64,000 bases of DNA from NCBI GenBank assembly GCA_037693485.1, contig CM075345.1, positions 110,664,001 through 110,728,000 of the forward strand. The letters are read 5' to 3'. The position numbers and the translations under genes are program-made. The notes under the pieces are model-generated. The model was given only the letters and a program-made list of their open reading frames with translations, ran no database searches and was not told the origin of the DNA. This DNA is from Kitagawia praeruptora (taxonomy: Eukaryota; Streptophyta; Magnoliopsida; Apiales; Apiaceae). This document shows, piece by piece, positions 22,710 through 33,700 of the stretch; positions within the stretch are counted from its first letter, which is position 1, and every line of letters begins with the position of its first letter.

Positions 22710-23105
22710 AATCTGTTTAGTGTTCGTTAAAACATTAACAAAATATATAAATTAAAAAACCAACACTCTATACCGTAAGATTCTTAGTGTTGTGTGTATG
22801 TTTATCTGCTTCTTTCTTGACGCTTATATGATTTTGTTCTTCTATCTAGGTATAAAAGCTTGATATGTCGTTAATTTGAATAAATGTATACAATAAATCA
22901 TTACAGAGAGGTGTGTTCAATCATGGATTCCTTTCCATATTTGAAAATATCCAATTATTCAATCAAATATTGATTGCAATATTCTTTCCTTAAGTAAAGC
23001 AACAGATGGTATATTATACATAATCGAACAAAGCAAATAACCATGATTCTTAGATGTATTTACAACAATGCCATTATACACATTATTATTAGATTTATTA
23101 AAAAT
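22710..23105. other. AT-rich stretch, nothing recognised
   Basis: No ORF of coding character and no repeat that I could link to another part of the window. Confidence 0.5.
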
Positions 23106-23176
23106 CTAAATATTGAATGGTCAGGATTGAGTCTCCTGGTTCTCTTGCTAAGGAGGTTCTCCCTAGAACCTTACCC

Positions 23177-23207
<31 letters not shown>
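23106..23207. repeat. Inverted partner of the 14981 terminus, with (TA)n(GA)n microsatellite
   Basis: TCAGGATTGAGTCTCCTGGT, TCTCTTGCTAAGGAGGTTCT, CCCTAGAACCTTACC, then a TA repeat (23173-23189) and GA repeat (23190-23207). It is the reverse complement of the sequence type at 14981-15060. Confidence 0.6.
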
Positions 23208-23286
23208 TTGCACTCCATAACAAACACCTTAGATAACAAACAATAAAGAACACCTCATATTGAATCTAATCTAAGAGTTCAGTCAT

Positions 23287-23468
23287 GGCACCCAATACAA
23301 AAAGTTTTTATTTTTTTACCCTCTATCCATCCAAAAAAAAAAAAAAATACTGTTCATGATGACGTCAGCAGTGATGTCATCATGAACAGTAATTTATTAT
23401 TATTATTATTATTTTTGTTGTTGGATGGATAGAGGGTAAAAAAATAACAACTTTTTGTATTGGGTGCC
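23287..23468. mobile_element. Foldback MITE, 182 bp, with nested palindrome
   Basis: Outer arms: GGCACCCAATACAAAAAGTT at the left, and its complement at the right end, continuing through a shared ACCCTCTATCCATCCA. Inside is a second palindrome TACTGTTCATGATGACGTCA / TGATGTCATCATGAACAGTA (23348-23391) between a poly-A and an ATT repeat. No clear target duplication, so the class is open. Confidence 0.75.
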
Positions 23469-23640
23469 CCTGGCGGGGTCATTGCATCTATTAGATCTAA
23501 GATGTTTTGTAAAAAATAAGTTTTTGCTTACCTTCATCTGATTCAGTTACTACTTGTCTCAAACACAAAACTATATTCAGAATATGTATTTGCAAACCAT
23601 GTTGATCTTCATTTTTGATAAGAACCTAAAAGAGGTTTAG

Positions 23641-24693
23641 TGTTAGGTCCAAATGTGTTGTAGAGGGGGGGTGAATACAACTTTTCGATTATGAGTAGCA
23701 ATAAATACGATGCAATAAATGAACACACAGATTCAAGGAATATATTTCTTTTATATATAACTTGAAAAGGTTGCTACAACATTCATTACAAAGTATAACA
23801 GAAGTTGAGAGAGAACTGAATGATTCTAAGCTCTGTGAATACTCTCTCTCTTTTTCTTGTGTTTTTCTCAATATTGCTCACTAACTAAAACATTACACAA
23901 GTGCTTCTATTTATACTACATGTAATCTATGACCTGTAGTCTTCAAAGACTAAGATGTACGTGGCCCAATGATGTCCACATAAATCTTGTCTTATCTTGA
24001 AAGCTTGGAAATCTGCCAATCAGAAGATGCCATGTGTCATGTTGAAGCTGCACTCTAAGTAGAACTTCTACTTGAGAATTTCTACTTAGCCATCTCGAAA
24101 TTCTAAGTAGAACTTCTACTTGGGAATTTCGACTTAGCCATCTAGAACATTTAGTACTTAGAAAATATTCTGGTCTTCAACTTGAAACTTCAATGCACAT
24201 CTTGAGCTTGTTATATCTTCATATCTTCTTTGTTCTTCTACAAGCTCTTGAACATGGATCTTTATTACTGACATAAACTTGCTATCAATGTCCTGACACT
24301 TGATGCACTGGTCTGGTTCATAAGTGACTAGTCTTGATAGTGTTTCTGCTTCTTGAATAAATTACCATATTCACTTAGTAACTTGGCTTTCCAATATTTG
24401 CTTTCCTTCTTGTTCACTTGAAATCAATTGGTCTTGTTGATACTGATAGTTATGATCTTGATTCTCGAATTCTCAAATCACTGAGGCCTGAACAACTTTG
24501 ACTTGAACTTCTCTCAATGATTTCTTCTTGGCTTGATCATAGTTAACATGTTCAATTGTATCAATTACCTTGTCTTCATTTAGTGTTGATTCCTTGTGAC
24601 TTCTTGTTCTTGATTGTCTTCTGGTTAAGTATCTTTTCGTTTAATTGAGTTACATTAGTTATAGTGTTACAAGTTAATACACTCTGCCTTTCA
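23641..24693 (-). repeat. 3' LTR of the large copia element
   Basis: Plus strand TGTTAGGTCC...CTGCCTTTCA. TATA box at 23907-23915. Contains CTAAGTAGAACTTCTACTTG and related palindromic phrases at about 24056-24140, matching the leader motif at 36540-36710. Confidence 0.96.
23907..23915 (-). promoter_or_regulatory. TATA box in the 3' LTR
   Basis: The minus strand reads TATAAATAG, then AAGCACTTGTG. The equivalent in the 5' LTR is 37485-37493. Confidence 0.6.
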
Positions 24694-24710
24694 ATCTCCC
24701 CCAATTTGAT
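24694..24710 (-). other. Polypurine tract of the large copia element
   Basis: The minus strand reads AATTGGGGGAGAT directly before the LTR start TGAAAGGCAG. It defines the left LTR as the 3' LTR. Confidence 0.85.
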
Positions 24711-25037
24711 TGTCTAACAATGACATTCAAATTAATGAAGGATAACTCAACTAAACAATGAGACGAGAAAAGATAATTAACATTACAGTCTTGAAAAATA
24801 TACAATTTACAAGTACATGAAAACAATACAAAGAACTTAAACTAGAAACAGAATTCGAACCTCGAATTAAAGATCATTTGAATGATTCCTATCACCTGGA
24901 TTATTTCATATCTTTTAGTCAAACTTATATCACCTTATTGGATTCATTCTAAGATGAATTTTCCTCAAGTGAGTTAAAGCAACCGAAAGACATGAAGTTT
25001 TTCCAACTTCAAGTTCACACCACTCTGACCTTTAACC

Positions 25038-28000
25038 CTAATTCCGTTTCCTCTTCCTAGCTTCAGCAGCTTGATCTTTTTCTTCTTTCTGCCTTCTGCG
25101 TTTCTCCTCCTGCTGCTTTTGTTTCTTATATACTGGATTATGAAGTTGCGTCCACCTAGTATTCAACAAACTTACTGCTTCCATCTCTAGAGGGTTCCTG
25201 GGTTCTGGGTAAGGATGTTTGAAAAGCCTTCTGAGTTTGTCCACCTCCTGAGTAGTTCTGATCTCTGGAATTTCCTCAAATTTCTTCATTATAAGCCGAG
25301 GTTTCCTATGAGTTTTATCAGATTTAAACTGACAATAGATCATTTTGGGATAGCCTATGACACGGTTAGTATTGTGGACACTAGCCGCCTCTCGCTCCAA
25401 TCGCTTCATTTCCACTACTACATCAGATAGGTAACTCACGAGTCTCTGCTTTTCATTTACATACTTAACATCCACATCTTCCCATTTGAACACATATAAC
25501 ACTTTCTCCAGAAATGCAGCATCTTGAGTCTGCTTCAGCCATTCTCTACTCATATGCAAGAGTGTTTGCTTCTGGTCTGCATCTATGAATACTAAGGCAT
25601 CAGCTGTATTATCAGCAAAAGAATGTATCCAGTATACGCTGTCTCTTCCTGGAACACCAACTGCCTCCCTTATCTCTCCTTGTTCAAGTGCTCCAGAAGG
25701 AAGATTCAGAGCTTCATCAACATTCTTCATTGCTTGAAGAATATTCCAATTCCTCTCTATCAGCTCTGGTTCAATCTTCACATTATCAAGAGGGTTCGGA
25801 GCAATGACATCACACTTCCACACCTCATTGCTCTTCTTTAGTATGACACTTTCAATGGTCTTCACTGATTTATCTTTAAGCACAGAAGCGAATCCCTTAC
25901 CCATCATCTGCCTACAGACGGCCTTAAGAGATTCCACTGAAAGTTCCATTAAGTCCTTTTCCTCCAGGCTCACCCTCTTCAATTTACTGTCAACCACCAT
26001 CCGGACAACATTTGGATATGCTGAGAATTCTGGACCCTTGTCCTCTGCTAGCTGCATTAACTGATCCCTATACAGAATGCTTAGATTCTCAGAATGAGAG
26101 TATTGAATTTTTGTTGCTAGCAAGAACAACTCTGATGCAGATCTTCTCGTCATGAATTGGTCATCCACATACATGAAAGACATCGGGACTCCTTCTGTGA
26201 AAGACAAAATAACCTGCCACTCCTTTTGCGTTGAATTGTATCCAACCCTGACTTTAGAAATTAATCTCTTTAAAGCATTTATGTAGTCAGCAGCCATTGG
26301 ATTCTGCAAATTTAGTTGGTAGAACAGATCATCTGCTTCCTTGTTATGATCTCCTTTTGTACATGGTCCCATCAATATCTTTCTTGCGTCATCCCACTTC
26401 TTCCCTATCCTTCTATTGTCCAGATCAATTTGAGGATCAGCTAGCCTTGCAAGCTCATAATCGTACTGCTTTCCTTGTAGCTCCGCTTTCTTTTCCTGAA
26501 ACGCAGCACGACCTTGCATTTGCTTCATTTTAAAGAACTCAGCTTGATCCAAGGCTAACTGTTGAGCTTCAAGGGTTTCCTCATCGACAGTAATTTCTTC
26601 AGGCAATCCGAAAGACATTCCAGCACCTCCACCTTGATCCTTCAATGATCTCTTTATAGCATGTTTCAACGGTGCGTCTTCCATATCGGAATCTGAGTCA
26701 AGTACCTCCTGTACTTTTTCTTGATGACTCAGATCAACGAATGGCTCATCTGGCTCAATCGCTATTGCCTTACCCTTTTTCCTTCTTAGAGCCTCTTCAT
26801 CAATGGACGGCTCAACTTCCATTTCTTTTACAAGATCAGCATGTTCTTGAATTTCTTCGATTTGAACTCCCTGCTGTCTCGTCTCCTTTATACTCTCCCC
26901 CTTAGGTGAGTTATCCTGAACTCCACCCTGGTCTCCAGATCCACCAGCTGTATCAAAATCTTCAAACCCGGAACCATAGGCTCCTGCTCCACTAGCACCA
27001 CCTGTACCAGCATCGGGGGGAGGTTGTTGCGGCGCGAAACATTCCTGGGGCACAAAACTTCTGATTGCGTACATAACTCTGCTTATTTCCACAGCCAGAT
27101 TATCCATTGTAAGCTCCATTGCTCCCATCCTGTCATTCAGGGTGTTTCCCAAGACACCAGCAGCATGGCCCATGTCATTTACCTGATTTGTCAAATCAGT
27201 AAAAGCTGAAGCTTGAATTGCCATTCGTGCTGCGTTGTCGTCAAGTGCCCTTTGATTATTTCCAACATTCATCCCTAACTGCTCCATTGACTGCCCAAAC
27301 TGCTTCATTTGACTTTCCATAGAAGACATACGAGATTCAAGATTTTCAGAATTAAGGGACGGTGTTTGGTTTAGGTGACCTCGCTCTAATACTCGTTCTG
27401 TTGGTATTTGGCGCTCGGATTCGGGCCTTAAAAATGAAGGTCCCTCTCTCCCTAACCTCTCACACACACTCCCTGTCTCACGCTCGTGTATGTCTTCAAT
27501 AATTGATCCAAAACATGAAGCAGTACCTGCAGAAACTTGATAAGAAATATAATTTGCAGTTATGGGATCAATTGCTGTTTGTTCCTGAGTTGGAATCTCA
27601 GGCTGAGAGGCTACAAAGTGTTCTTGTACGACATCAGAACCGATCCTCTTTGTAGCATCAGTACGTACCGGTGAAGGTACGGCTGAAGTTTTTAAAGCTT
27701 CATGCCCTTTTGAAGTAACAGCATCTTCAAGAGGTACATACTCATCACCAAAATCAAAATCCCTATGTGCAGATTGTTCATGGGGTGAACCACTCTCGTG
27801 AGGTGGAGTGGTTGCGTGTGACACTCTAGGGTTTGACTGAGGTTTAGAAGTAGCAGCATGAGAAGTTTTGGCTTTCTTTCGAATAAGATGCTGCTCTTCG
27901 GGTTCACTCTCCTCATCATTTCCTACATCTACATGTGCTGGCTGTTTGGATTCCGGTGACTTGGATGACAAGGAATTAGAAATATAGCTCTTACCCTGGG

Positions 28001-29033
28001 ATAGATTCTGCGGGCTAGCAGTCTCTTGGGTCATGGAATCAGAAACATAGGAAGAGGAATGAGTAGAATGTGGAGAGAGATTACCTGATTCATTACCTTG
28101 TTCATCACCGCTTTGCTCATCAGGAATCGCTTCAAATGCCTCAGCATGAGCAGACCGATTCTGAGCATGTGATGAAGCTTGCGAGAATTCCATCAAAGTA
28201 GTAACTCCCTCATCATATGTAAGCCACTTTTGTAAGGTTTCAGGAATAGACATCGGTTTTCCATGATGTTTATCCTGATTTTCAACTGTTGAAAGTGACT
28301 TAGTGCCCATCCCTAGCGGTGCAGATGATGAACCACTGGCAAAACTCCGTCTAATTGCAAGAGCATCCTTCGGTACTAAACCATTTATCAGCATCTGTAG
28401 GAACCGAGGAAACCAGCAGACAACATCTGTGGTGTTGAGGTCTCTGCTTGCAGGAGATCCCATCACAGCCACTATCTCAGAGAGAACTATTCGTCCATAA
28501 TTTATATCCAGCTCTCTTGCTAGGGCAATTCCGAGGTTTTGCATGGGAATGGAAATTTGATGGTAATCGCTTTCTCGTGCCCTAAAACATCTTGTGATGG
28601 CCTCGAAAAAGTAATTCCATTCCACATGAAGAAATTGTTTTTGGATGTTTCCAGTAATCCGGCCAGTCGGAGGATAACACCCTATTTCTTCAAAGAATTT
28701 GAGGCGATCTGCAGCTGTAGGTTCTGGATCATAAGCATCTTTAACAGGGAATCCAAGAACCTTGTTGACAATTTGTTCAGTCACCACATATTCCTGACCC
28801 GCTAAGGTAAACCTGAAACCAAAGGGGGTTGATTTGCTCCCAAAAGAAACCGCACTAGTCCATAATTGCTGTAAAGCATCATGCACTAGTGTAGGTTTAG
28901 CAGTAAAAGCATCGCTAGCTTTGGAATACAAATTGAGAAATCGTATCCAAGACTTAAAGCGCGGGAGTTGATCACCAATTTCCGTAGAAATGTTATAAAA
29001 ATTGTTTTTGGCAAGTGAAAATTGGTGAGCCAT
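25038..29033 (-). CDS. Third ORF of the Sirevirus-type element (1331 aa), function unknown
   Basis: Starts at ATG (29033), MAHQFSLAKNNFYN, about 1.7 kb downstream of the pol stop. Residues about 40-220 form a folded-looking domain (FTLAGQEYVVTEQIVNKVLG; HVEWNYFFEAITRC; VVCWFPRFLQMLINGLVP) similar to N-terminal parts of extra proteins I know from other asterid copia elements. Residues 225-560 are low complexity, Ser/Glu/Gln-rich. Residues about 570-690 look like coiled coil (ESRMSSMESQMKQFGQSMEQ). Residues about 840-900 are a charged Gln/Glu/Lys-rich helix; about 930-1240 another globular region (WQVILSFTEGVPMSFMYVDD; VYWIHSFADNTADALVFIDA). The end is very basic (KQQEEKRRRQKEEKD, RKRKRN), a possible nuclear localisation signal. 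I see no signal peptide or membrane segment, so the label 'envelope-like' used for SIRE ORFs does not fit. Open along its full length in a young copy. Function unknown. Confidence 0.85.
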   Translation of the reverse strand: MAHQFSLAKNNFYNISTEIGDQLPRFKSWIRFLNLYSKASDAFTAKPTLVHDALQQLWTSAVSFGSKSTPFGFRFTLAGQEYVVTEQIVNKVLGFPVKDAYDPEPTAADRLKFFEEIGCYPPTGRITGNIQKQFLHVEWNYFFEAITRCFRARESDYHQISIPMQNLGIALARELDINYGRIVLSEIVAVMGSPASRDLNTTDVVCWFPRFLQMLINGLVPKDALAIRRSFASGSSSAPLGMGTKSLSTVENQDKHHGKPMSIPETLQKWLTYDEGVTTLMEFSQASSHAQNRSAHAEAFEAIPDEQSGDEQGNESGNLSPHSTHSSSYVSDSMTQETASPQNLSQGKSYISNSLSSKSPESKQPAHVDVGNDEESEPEEQHLIRKKAKTSHAATSKPQSNPRVSHATTPPHESGSPHEQSAHRDFDFGDEYVPLEDAVTSKGHEALKTSAVPSPVRTDATKRIGSDVVQEHFVASQPEIPTQEQTAIDPITANYISYQVSAGTASCFGSIIEDIHERETGSVCERLGREGPSFLRPESERQIPTERVLERGHLNQTPSLNSENLESRMSSMESQMKQFGQSMEQLGMNVGNNQRALDDNAARMAIQASAFTDLTNQVNDMGHAAGVLGNTLNDRMGAMELTMDNLAVEISRVMYAIRSFVPQECFAPQQPPPDAGTGGASGAGAYGSGFEDFDTAGGSGDQGGVQDNSPKGESIKETRQQGVQIEEIQEHADLVKEMEVEPSIDEEALRRKKGKAIAIEPDEPFVDLSHQEKVQEVLDSDSDMEDAPLKHAIKRSLKDQGGGAGMSFGLPEEITVDEETLEAQQLALDQAEFFKMKQMQGRAAFQEKKAELQGKQYDYELARLADPQIDLDNRRIGKKWDDARKILMGPCTKGDHNKEADDLFYQLNLQNPMAADYINALKRLISKVRVGYNSTQKEWQVILSFTEGVPMSFMYVDDQFMTRRSASELFLLATKIQYSHSENLSILYRDQLMQLAEDKGPEFSAYPNVVRMVVDSKLKRVSLEEKDLMELSVESLKAVCRQMMGKGFASVLKDKSVKTIESVILKKSNEVWKCDVIAPNPLDNVKIEPELIERNWNILQAMKNVDEALNLPSGALEQGEIREAVGVPGRDSVYWIHSFADNTADALVFIDADQKQTLLHMSREWLKQTQDAAFLEKVLYVFKWEDVDVKYVNEKQRLVSYLSDVVVEMKRLEREAASVHNTNRVIGYPKMIYCQFKSDKTHRKPRLIMKKFEEIPEIRTTQEVDKLRRLFKHPYPEPRNPLEMEAVSLLNTRWTQLHNPVYKKQKQQEEKRRRQKEEKDQAAEARKRKRN

Positions 29034-29689
29034 TTTAATTAAAAGTTTTTCTTTAAAAAGATGTGAAATTTTAATTTTAATTTCTGAAAAACAATTAATT
29101 TTTTAATTAATAGTTTTATCCCTTTTAATTTATCAAGAACAACAATAGTCCCTTTTTAGAAAAATTAAACTACGGGATTAAAACAATTAGTTTTAGAATA
29201 AACCGTTAAATCCCTTTTAATTTATCAAGAACAACAAAAGTTCCTTTTTGAGAAATCAAACTACGGGATGCAATTAACAGTTAATGGAAGGCAAATTTCA
29301 AACCAATGATTAACTCTCCACTAACAGTGAAATGCGTGTGTGAAATCGTGTATGAACAGATCTGTGAAATTTGTTGTGTGTATATACGTGTGTGTATATA
29401 TCAATGAAGATGAACAGAGATACAAGACACAATCACAGATAAATGATGACACACAGGTAAGAGGAGTCAAAAATCGGGCATTAATTTGTTGTCCGTAAGA
29501 GATTAGTCACAAAAATCACAAATCAATGGTTGGAAATATGAAATCGCCTGTATGTATATGTGCGGCTGTAAAACTCAAATTAGGTAAAAGTGAAAGAAAA
29601 CATCGAGTTAAAGATGTATATATAGACATTACTGTGAAATGACTAAATTGTCCCTGTTAAAAATCATGAGAACTCTAAGTACATACAGG
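29034..29689. other. Spacer upstream of the third ORF inside the copia element
   Basis: AT-rich, no gene. A phrase (CCCTTTTAATTTATCAAGAAC AACAA) occurs twice, at about 29131 and 29212, followed each time by a copy of AAACTACGGGAT (29168, 29268), a tandem duplication of about 80 bp. It would be the leader of any subgenomic or spliced mRNA for the third ORF. Confidence 0.6.
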
Positions 29690-30310
29690 GAGAACTCTAT
29701 CTCGAAGTCTTATCTCGAAGTCTATCTCGAAGTCTATCTCGAACTTTTTTAAGTCGAACTTCGAGATAGAGTTCGAGATAGCTGTAACTCGAAAAACTTG
29801 AACCATTTGACTATTAAGATCATGTAAACAGCACACATCACCAACATTACTAGGGAAATCTATCTCGAAATTCAAGTAGAAATTCGAGATAGACTTCGAG
29901 TTAGGAGTTAACTCGAAATAAATCCCCTTGAACACAACTGAGAGCTCTATCTCGAACATCAAGTCGAAATTCGAGTTGAGTTTCGAGATAGAGTCTAACT
30001 CGAAATTATTCAATAACTCGAAATTTTCTCAGTTCTTTTCAAAAATATCTCCAAAAATGGAAACTTATCTCAACCTTCGAGATAATGTTCGAGATAGAAA
30101 TTATCTCGAATATTTTGAAGAAAATAAAGATAGGCACACTGGTAACTCTAAGTCGAACTCTAAGTCGAATTTCGAGTTGAATTTCGAGATAGAGGCTAAC
30201 TCGAAATTCTTCCCAGACTTAGAATTTTCAAAACTTCACACTGGAAGCTCAAATCAAAATTCAAGTCGAATTTCTAGATGAGTTTCGAGATAGACACTAA
30301 CTCGAAATTT
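29690..30310. repeat. Array of TCTCGAA / TTCGAGA motifs in the copia element
   Basis: In about 620 bp the phrase (C)TATCTCGAA, its complement TTCGAGATAG, and the variant AACTCGAAAT / AAGTCGAA recur about 30 times in both orientations, for example three near-tandem CTATCTCGAAGT copies at 29697-29740 and TTCGAGATAG at 29760, 29772, 29884 and 29979. The density of paired complements predicts strong RNA folding. Short ORFs here read only repeats of FEID/NSKS type and are not genes. Confidence 0.9.
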
Positions 30311-30720
30311 TGAAGATACTTAGATTAATTTGACAATTTTTCTTTGAAAAACTCAACAATTAATTTTGTCAAATTAATATAAATATCAATTCAAGGATTT
30401 TAATATATGACATAATTAAAACATTCCTTGATAATTCTAAGGCCTCTAATTACATGAAAAACACAGGTAAATTCATCTAAAAATCATGCAATATTTAGAA
30501 TATTATGAATTTAACTCCCCCTATGTTCATGCAATCTAACAAGCATAAATTCACAGATTTGTGCTATAAAAGACACTTAAAACACACTGAATTCATGCAA
30601 AATCACACTATATGCACCCTATAATAATCATTAATTAGGCATTTTAAAGTCTAAACACATAATGATTAAATAGCTTGCATATACCAACATAACCATGGAT
30701 TTTACAGATAGAAGGCTTTA
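30311..30720. other. Spacer between pol and the motif array
   Basis: AT-rich 3' flank of pol, no ORF. An internal CCCCCTATG tract (30516) is G-rich on the minus strand (CATAGGGGGAGTT), a possible extra PPT as reported for Sireviruses. Confidence 0.5.
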
Positions 30721-33700
30721 CTAACTTGTGTTAAGCATTCCCAATTCACCAACCAACCTATTGAATGTTACTTCATCAAGAGGTTTGGTGAATATATCTG
30801 CAATTTGTTGCATTGTGGGCACAAAATGTAGCTCCACAGTCCCCTCCTCGACATGTTCTCTTATGAAGTGATACCTGATGTCGATGTGCTTTGTTCTTGA
30901 GTGATCTACAGGATTGTTGGTTATGGCAATAGCACTTGTGTTGTCACACATAATTGGAATTTTCTTGTGCTCCATGCCATAATCCTTCAATTGGTTCCTC
31001 ATCCACAGTATTTGAGCTACACAGCTTCCAGCAGCAATGTACTCAGCTTCAGCAGTAGAAGTAGATACTGTATGTTGCTTTTTACTTTGCCAGGACACCA
31101 ATCTTCTGCCAAGAAATTGACAAGCACCAGATGTGCTTTTCCTATCAATCCTGCAACCTGCATAATCTGAATCCGTATAGCCAATTAGATTAAAACCTGT
31201 ATCTCTTGGGTACCAAATTCCTAGATTTGGTGTGCCCTTGAGATACCTAAAAATTCTTTTGACGGCTATGAGATGTGATTCTCTAGGATCCGCTTGGAAC
31301 CTTGCACATAAACAAGTCGCGAACATTATATCGGGTCTACTTGCAGTTAAATAGAGAAGTGAGCCAATCATACCTCGATAGCTTGTGATGTCAACTGATT
31401 TACCTGATTTGTCTTCATCAAGCTTCGTGGCTGTTGCCATGGGAGTCTTGGCTGCTGATGCATCTTCTAGATTATACTTCTTGAGTAAATCTCTGACGTA
31501 CTTGGATTGACTGATAAAGATACCATCTTTTCTCTGACTGATCTGTAATCCAAGGAAGAAAGACAGCTCTCCCATCATGCTCATCTCGTATTTGTCTTGC
31601 ATTAGCTTAGCAAATTTCTCGCACAAGCGCTCATTCGATGACCCGAAGATAATATCGTCCACATAGACTTGAACAAGTATTAGATCATTCTTCACATTCT
31701 TATAGAACAATGTTTTGTCAATTACTCCCCTAGTAAAACCACTTTCAATTAAGAATACAGATAGGGTTTCATACCAACATCTTGGGGATTGCCTGAGGCC
31801 ATAGACAGATTTGAAGAGAAGATACACAAAATCTACAAGTTCTGGATCAACGAAGCCAGGCGGCTGTTCCAGATACACTTCTTCTTCTAACTCTCCGTTC
31901 AGGAAGGCACTTTTCACATCCATCTGGAAAACCTTGAAGTTCTTATGTGCTGCAAATGCCAAAAACATCCTGACTGCCTCAAGTCTTGCAACTGGTGCAT
32001 AGGTCTCATCATAATCAATTCCTTCTCGTTGAGAATAACCTTTTGCAACCAAACGAGCCTTGTTTCGTGTTACAAGTCCGTTTTCATCCATTTTATTTCT
32101 GAATACCCACCTAGCTCCAATTACTGATTTGTTCTTTGGTCGGGGTACCAGCTTCCAAACTTTCTGCCTTTCAAACTGATTGAGTTCCTCTTGCATTGCA
32201 ATCACCCAATCAGCATCACCAAGAGCTTCTTCTATTTCTTTAGGTTCAAGCTTGGATAAGAACCCAGAAAATAAGCAAATATTAGCCAGGTCAGCTCTTG
32301 CATTTCTTCTAGTAGACACACCAGCATCTGGATCACCGATAATCAATTCAAACGGATGGTCTCTATTCCATACTCGTTCTCTTGGAAATTGTCTTGATGA
32401 TTCAGCATGACTTTCTGAATTGTGGTGCTGACTACTTTGAATACTTTTACTAACTCCCCCTGAGTTAGTACCAGCTCCTACAGAACTAGAGTCAACTCGA
32501 CTCGAGCCTTGAACAGTAGTCCTTGAGCTGCTATTTACTCCCCCTGAGTTGTTGCCGGTTCGTACTGAAGATGTCTCTCCTGATCTTGTAGAATTAGCTT
32601 GTTCACTAGACTCAGGTTCTTCACGTACACTTGGAACATTTAATGGGACAACCAACTCAGGTTCATCTTCAAGATCTTCTAAGTCCAGATTCTGAAATTT
32701 TAGGGACTTAGGTTCATTAGAATCTCTTGAAATTGATGAGAGTTTGGTATCGTCGAATCTGACGTTGTAGCTTTCAGTCACTTTTCGATCATTTACTAAG
32801 AACACCCTATAAGCTGCTACCACATCTGTGGAGTAACCAACAAAGATTCCTTCACGAGCTTTTGCTGCAAACTTGCCTAGATTTTCATCATCTATAAGTA
32901 CATAGCATTTTGCTCCGAATACATGAAAATATTTGATTGTTGGTCTTCTGCCGTTCATTAGCTCACATGGTGTCTTTTCTTTATCTTTTATGATCAAGGA
33001 TCGATTTTGAGTGTAACACACGGTACTCACTGCTTCTGCCCAGAAGTACAGAGGAAGTTTCGAATCACACAACAAAGTTCTTGCTGCTTCAACCAATGTT
33101 CTATTCTTCCTTTCAACTACTCCATTTTGTTGTGGAGTTCTTGGGGCTGAGTACTGACGACGTATTCCTTTAGATACACAGAAGTCATTTAGCACTGCGT
33201 TTTTAAATTCAGTGCCATTGTCTGATCTAATCGTCTTCACAGTAAGTGTTGAAACATTCTCAATTTGAGTGATGTGATCAATGATTAAGAAAGGTACTTC
33301 GTCTTTCGTCATTGCGAACAATACCCATGTATACTTGGAGAAGTCATCCACGATTACCAATGCATATCTTTTCCTAGACAAAGATAGGACATTCACTGGG
33401 CCAAACAAATCCATATGAAGAAGTTGCAGAGGCTCAGTGATACTTGAAATTTCTTTGCTTTTATGCGAGGCTCGCTTCGACTTTCCCATTTCACAGGCTT
33501 CACAGAGTCCTTTCGGAGCGAACTCCATTTGAGGTAGATCTCTCACCAATTCTCGCCTCGCGAGAGCATTCATCGTTTTGAAGTTTAAGTGAGATAACTT
33601 TTTGTGCCATAACCAGCTTTCATCATCCGAAGCTTTGCTGTAGAAACAGGTGACTTCATTCTGATTTGCTGAATCCATGTCTGCAACAAAAAGATCTGCC

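Noticed and set aside
25038..29033. Calling the third ORF a retroviral-type envelope
   Set aside because: No signal peptide, membrane segment or cleavage-site pattern seen; the basic tail argues for another role.
29675..30281. Two ORFs rich in FEID / NSKSNFELNFEI repeats
   Set aside because: Low-complexity translation of the TCTCGAA motif array on both strands, with no protein-like composition.
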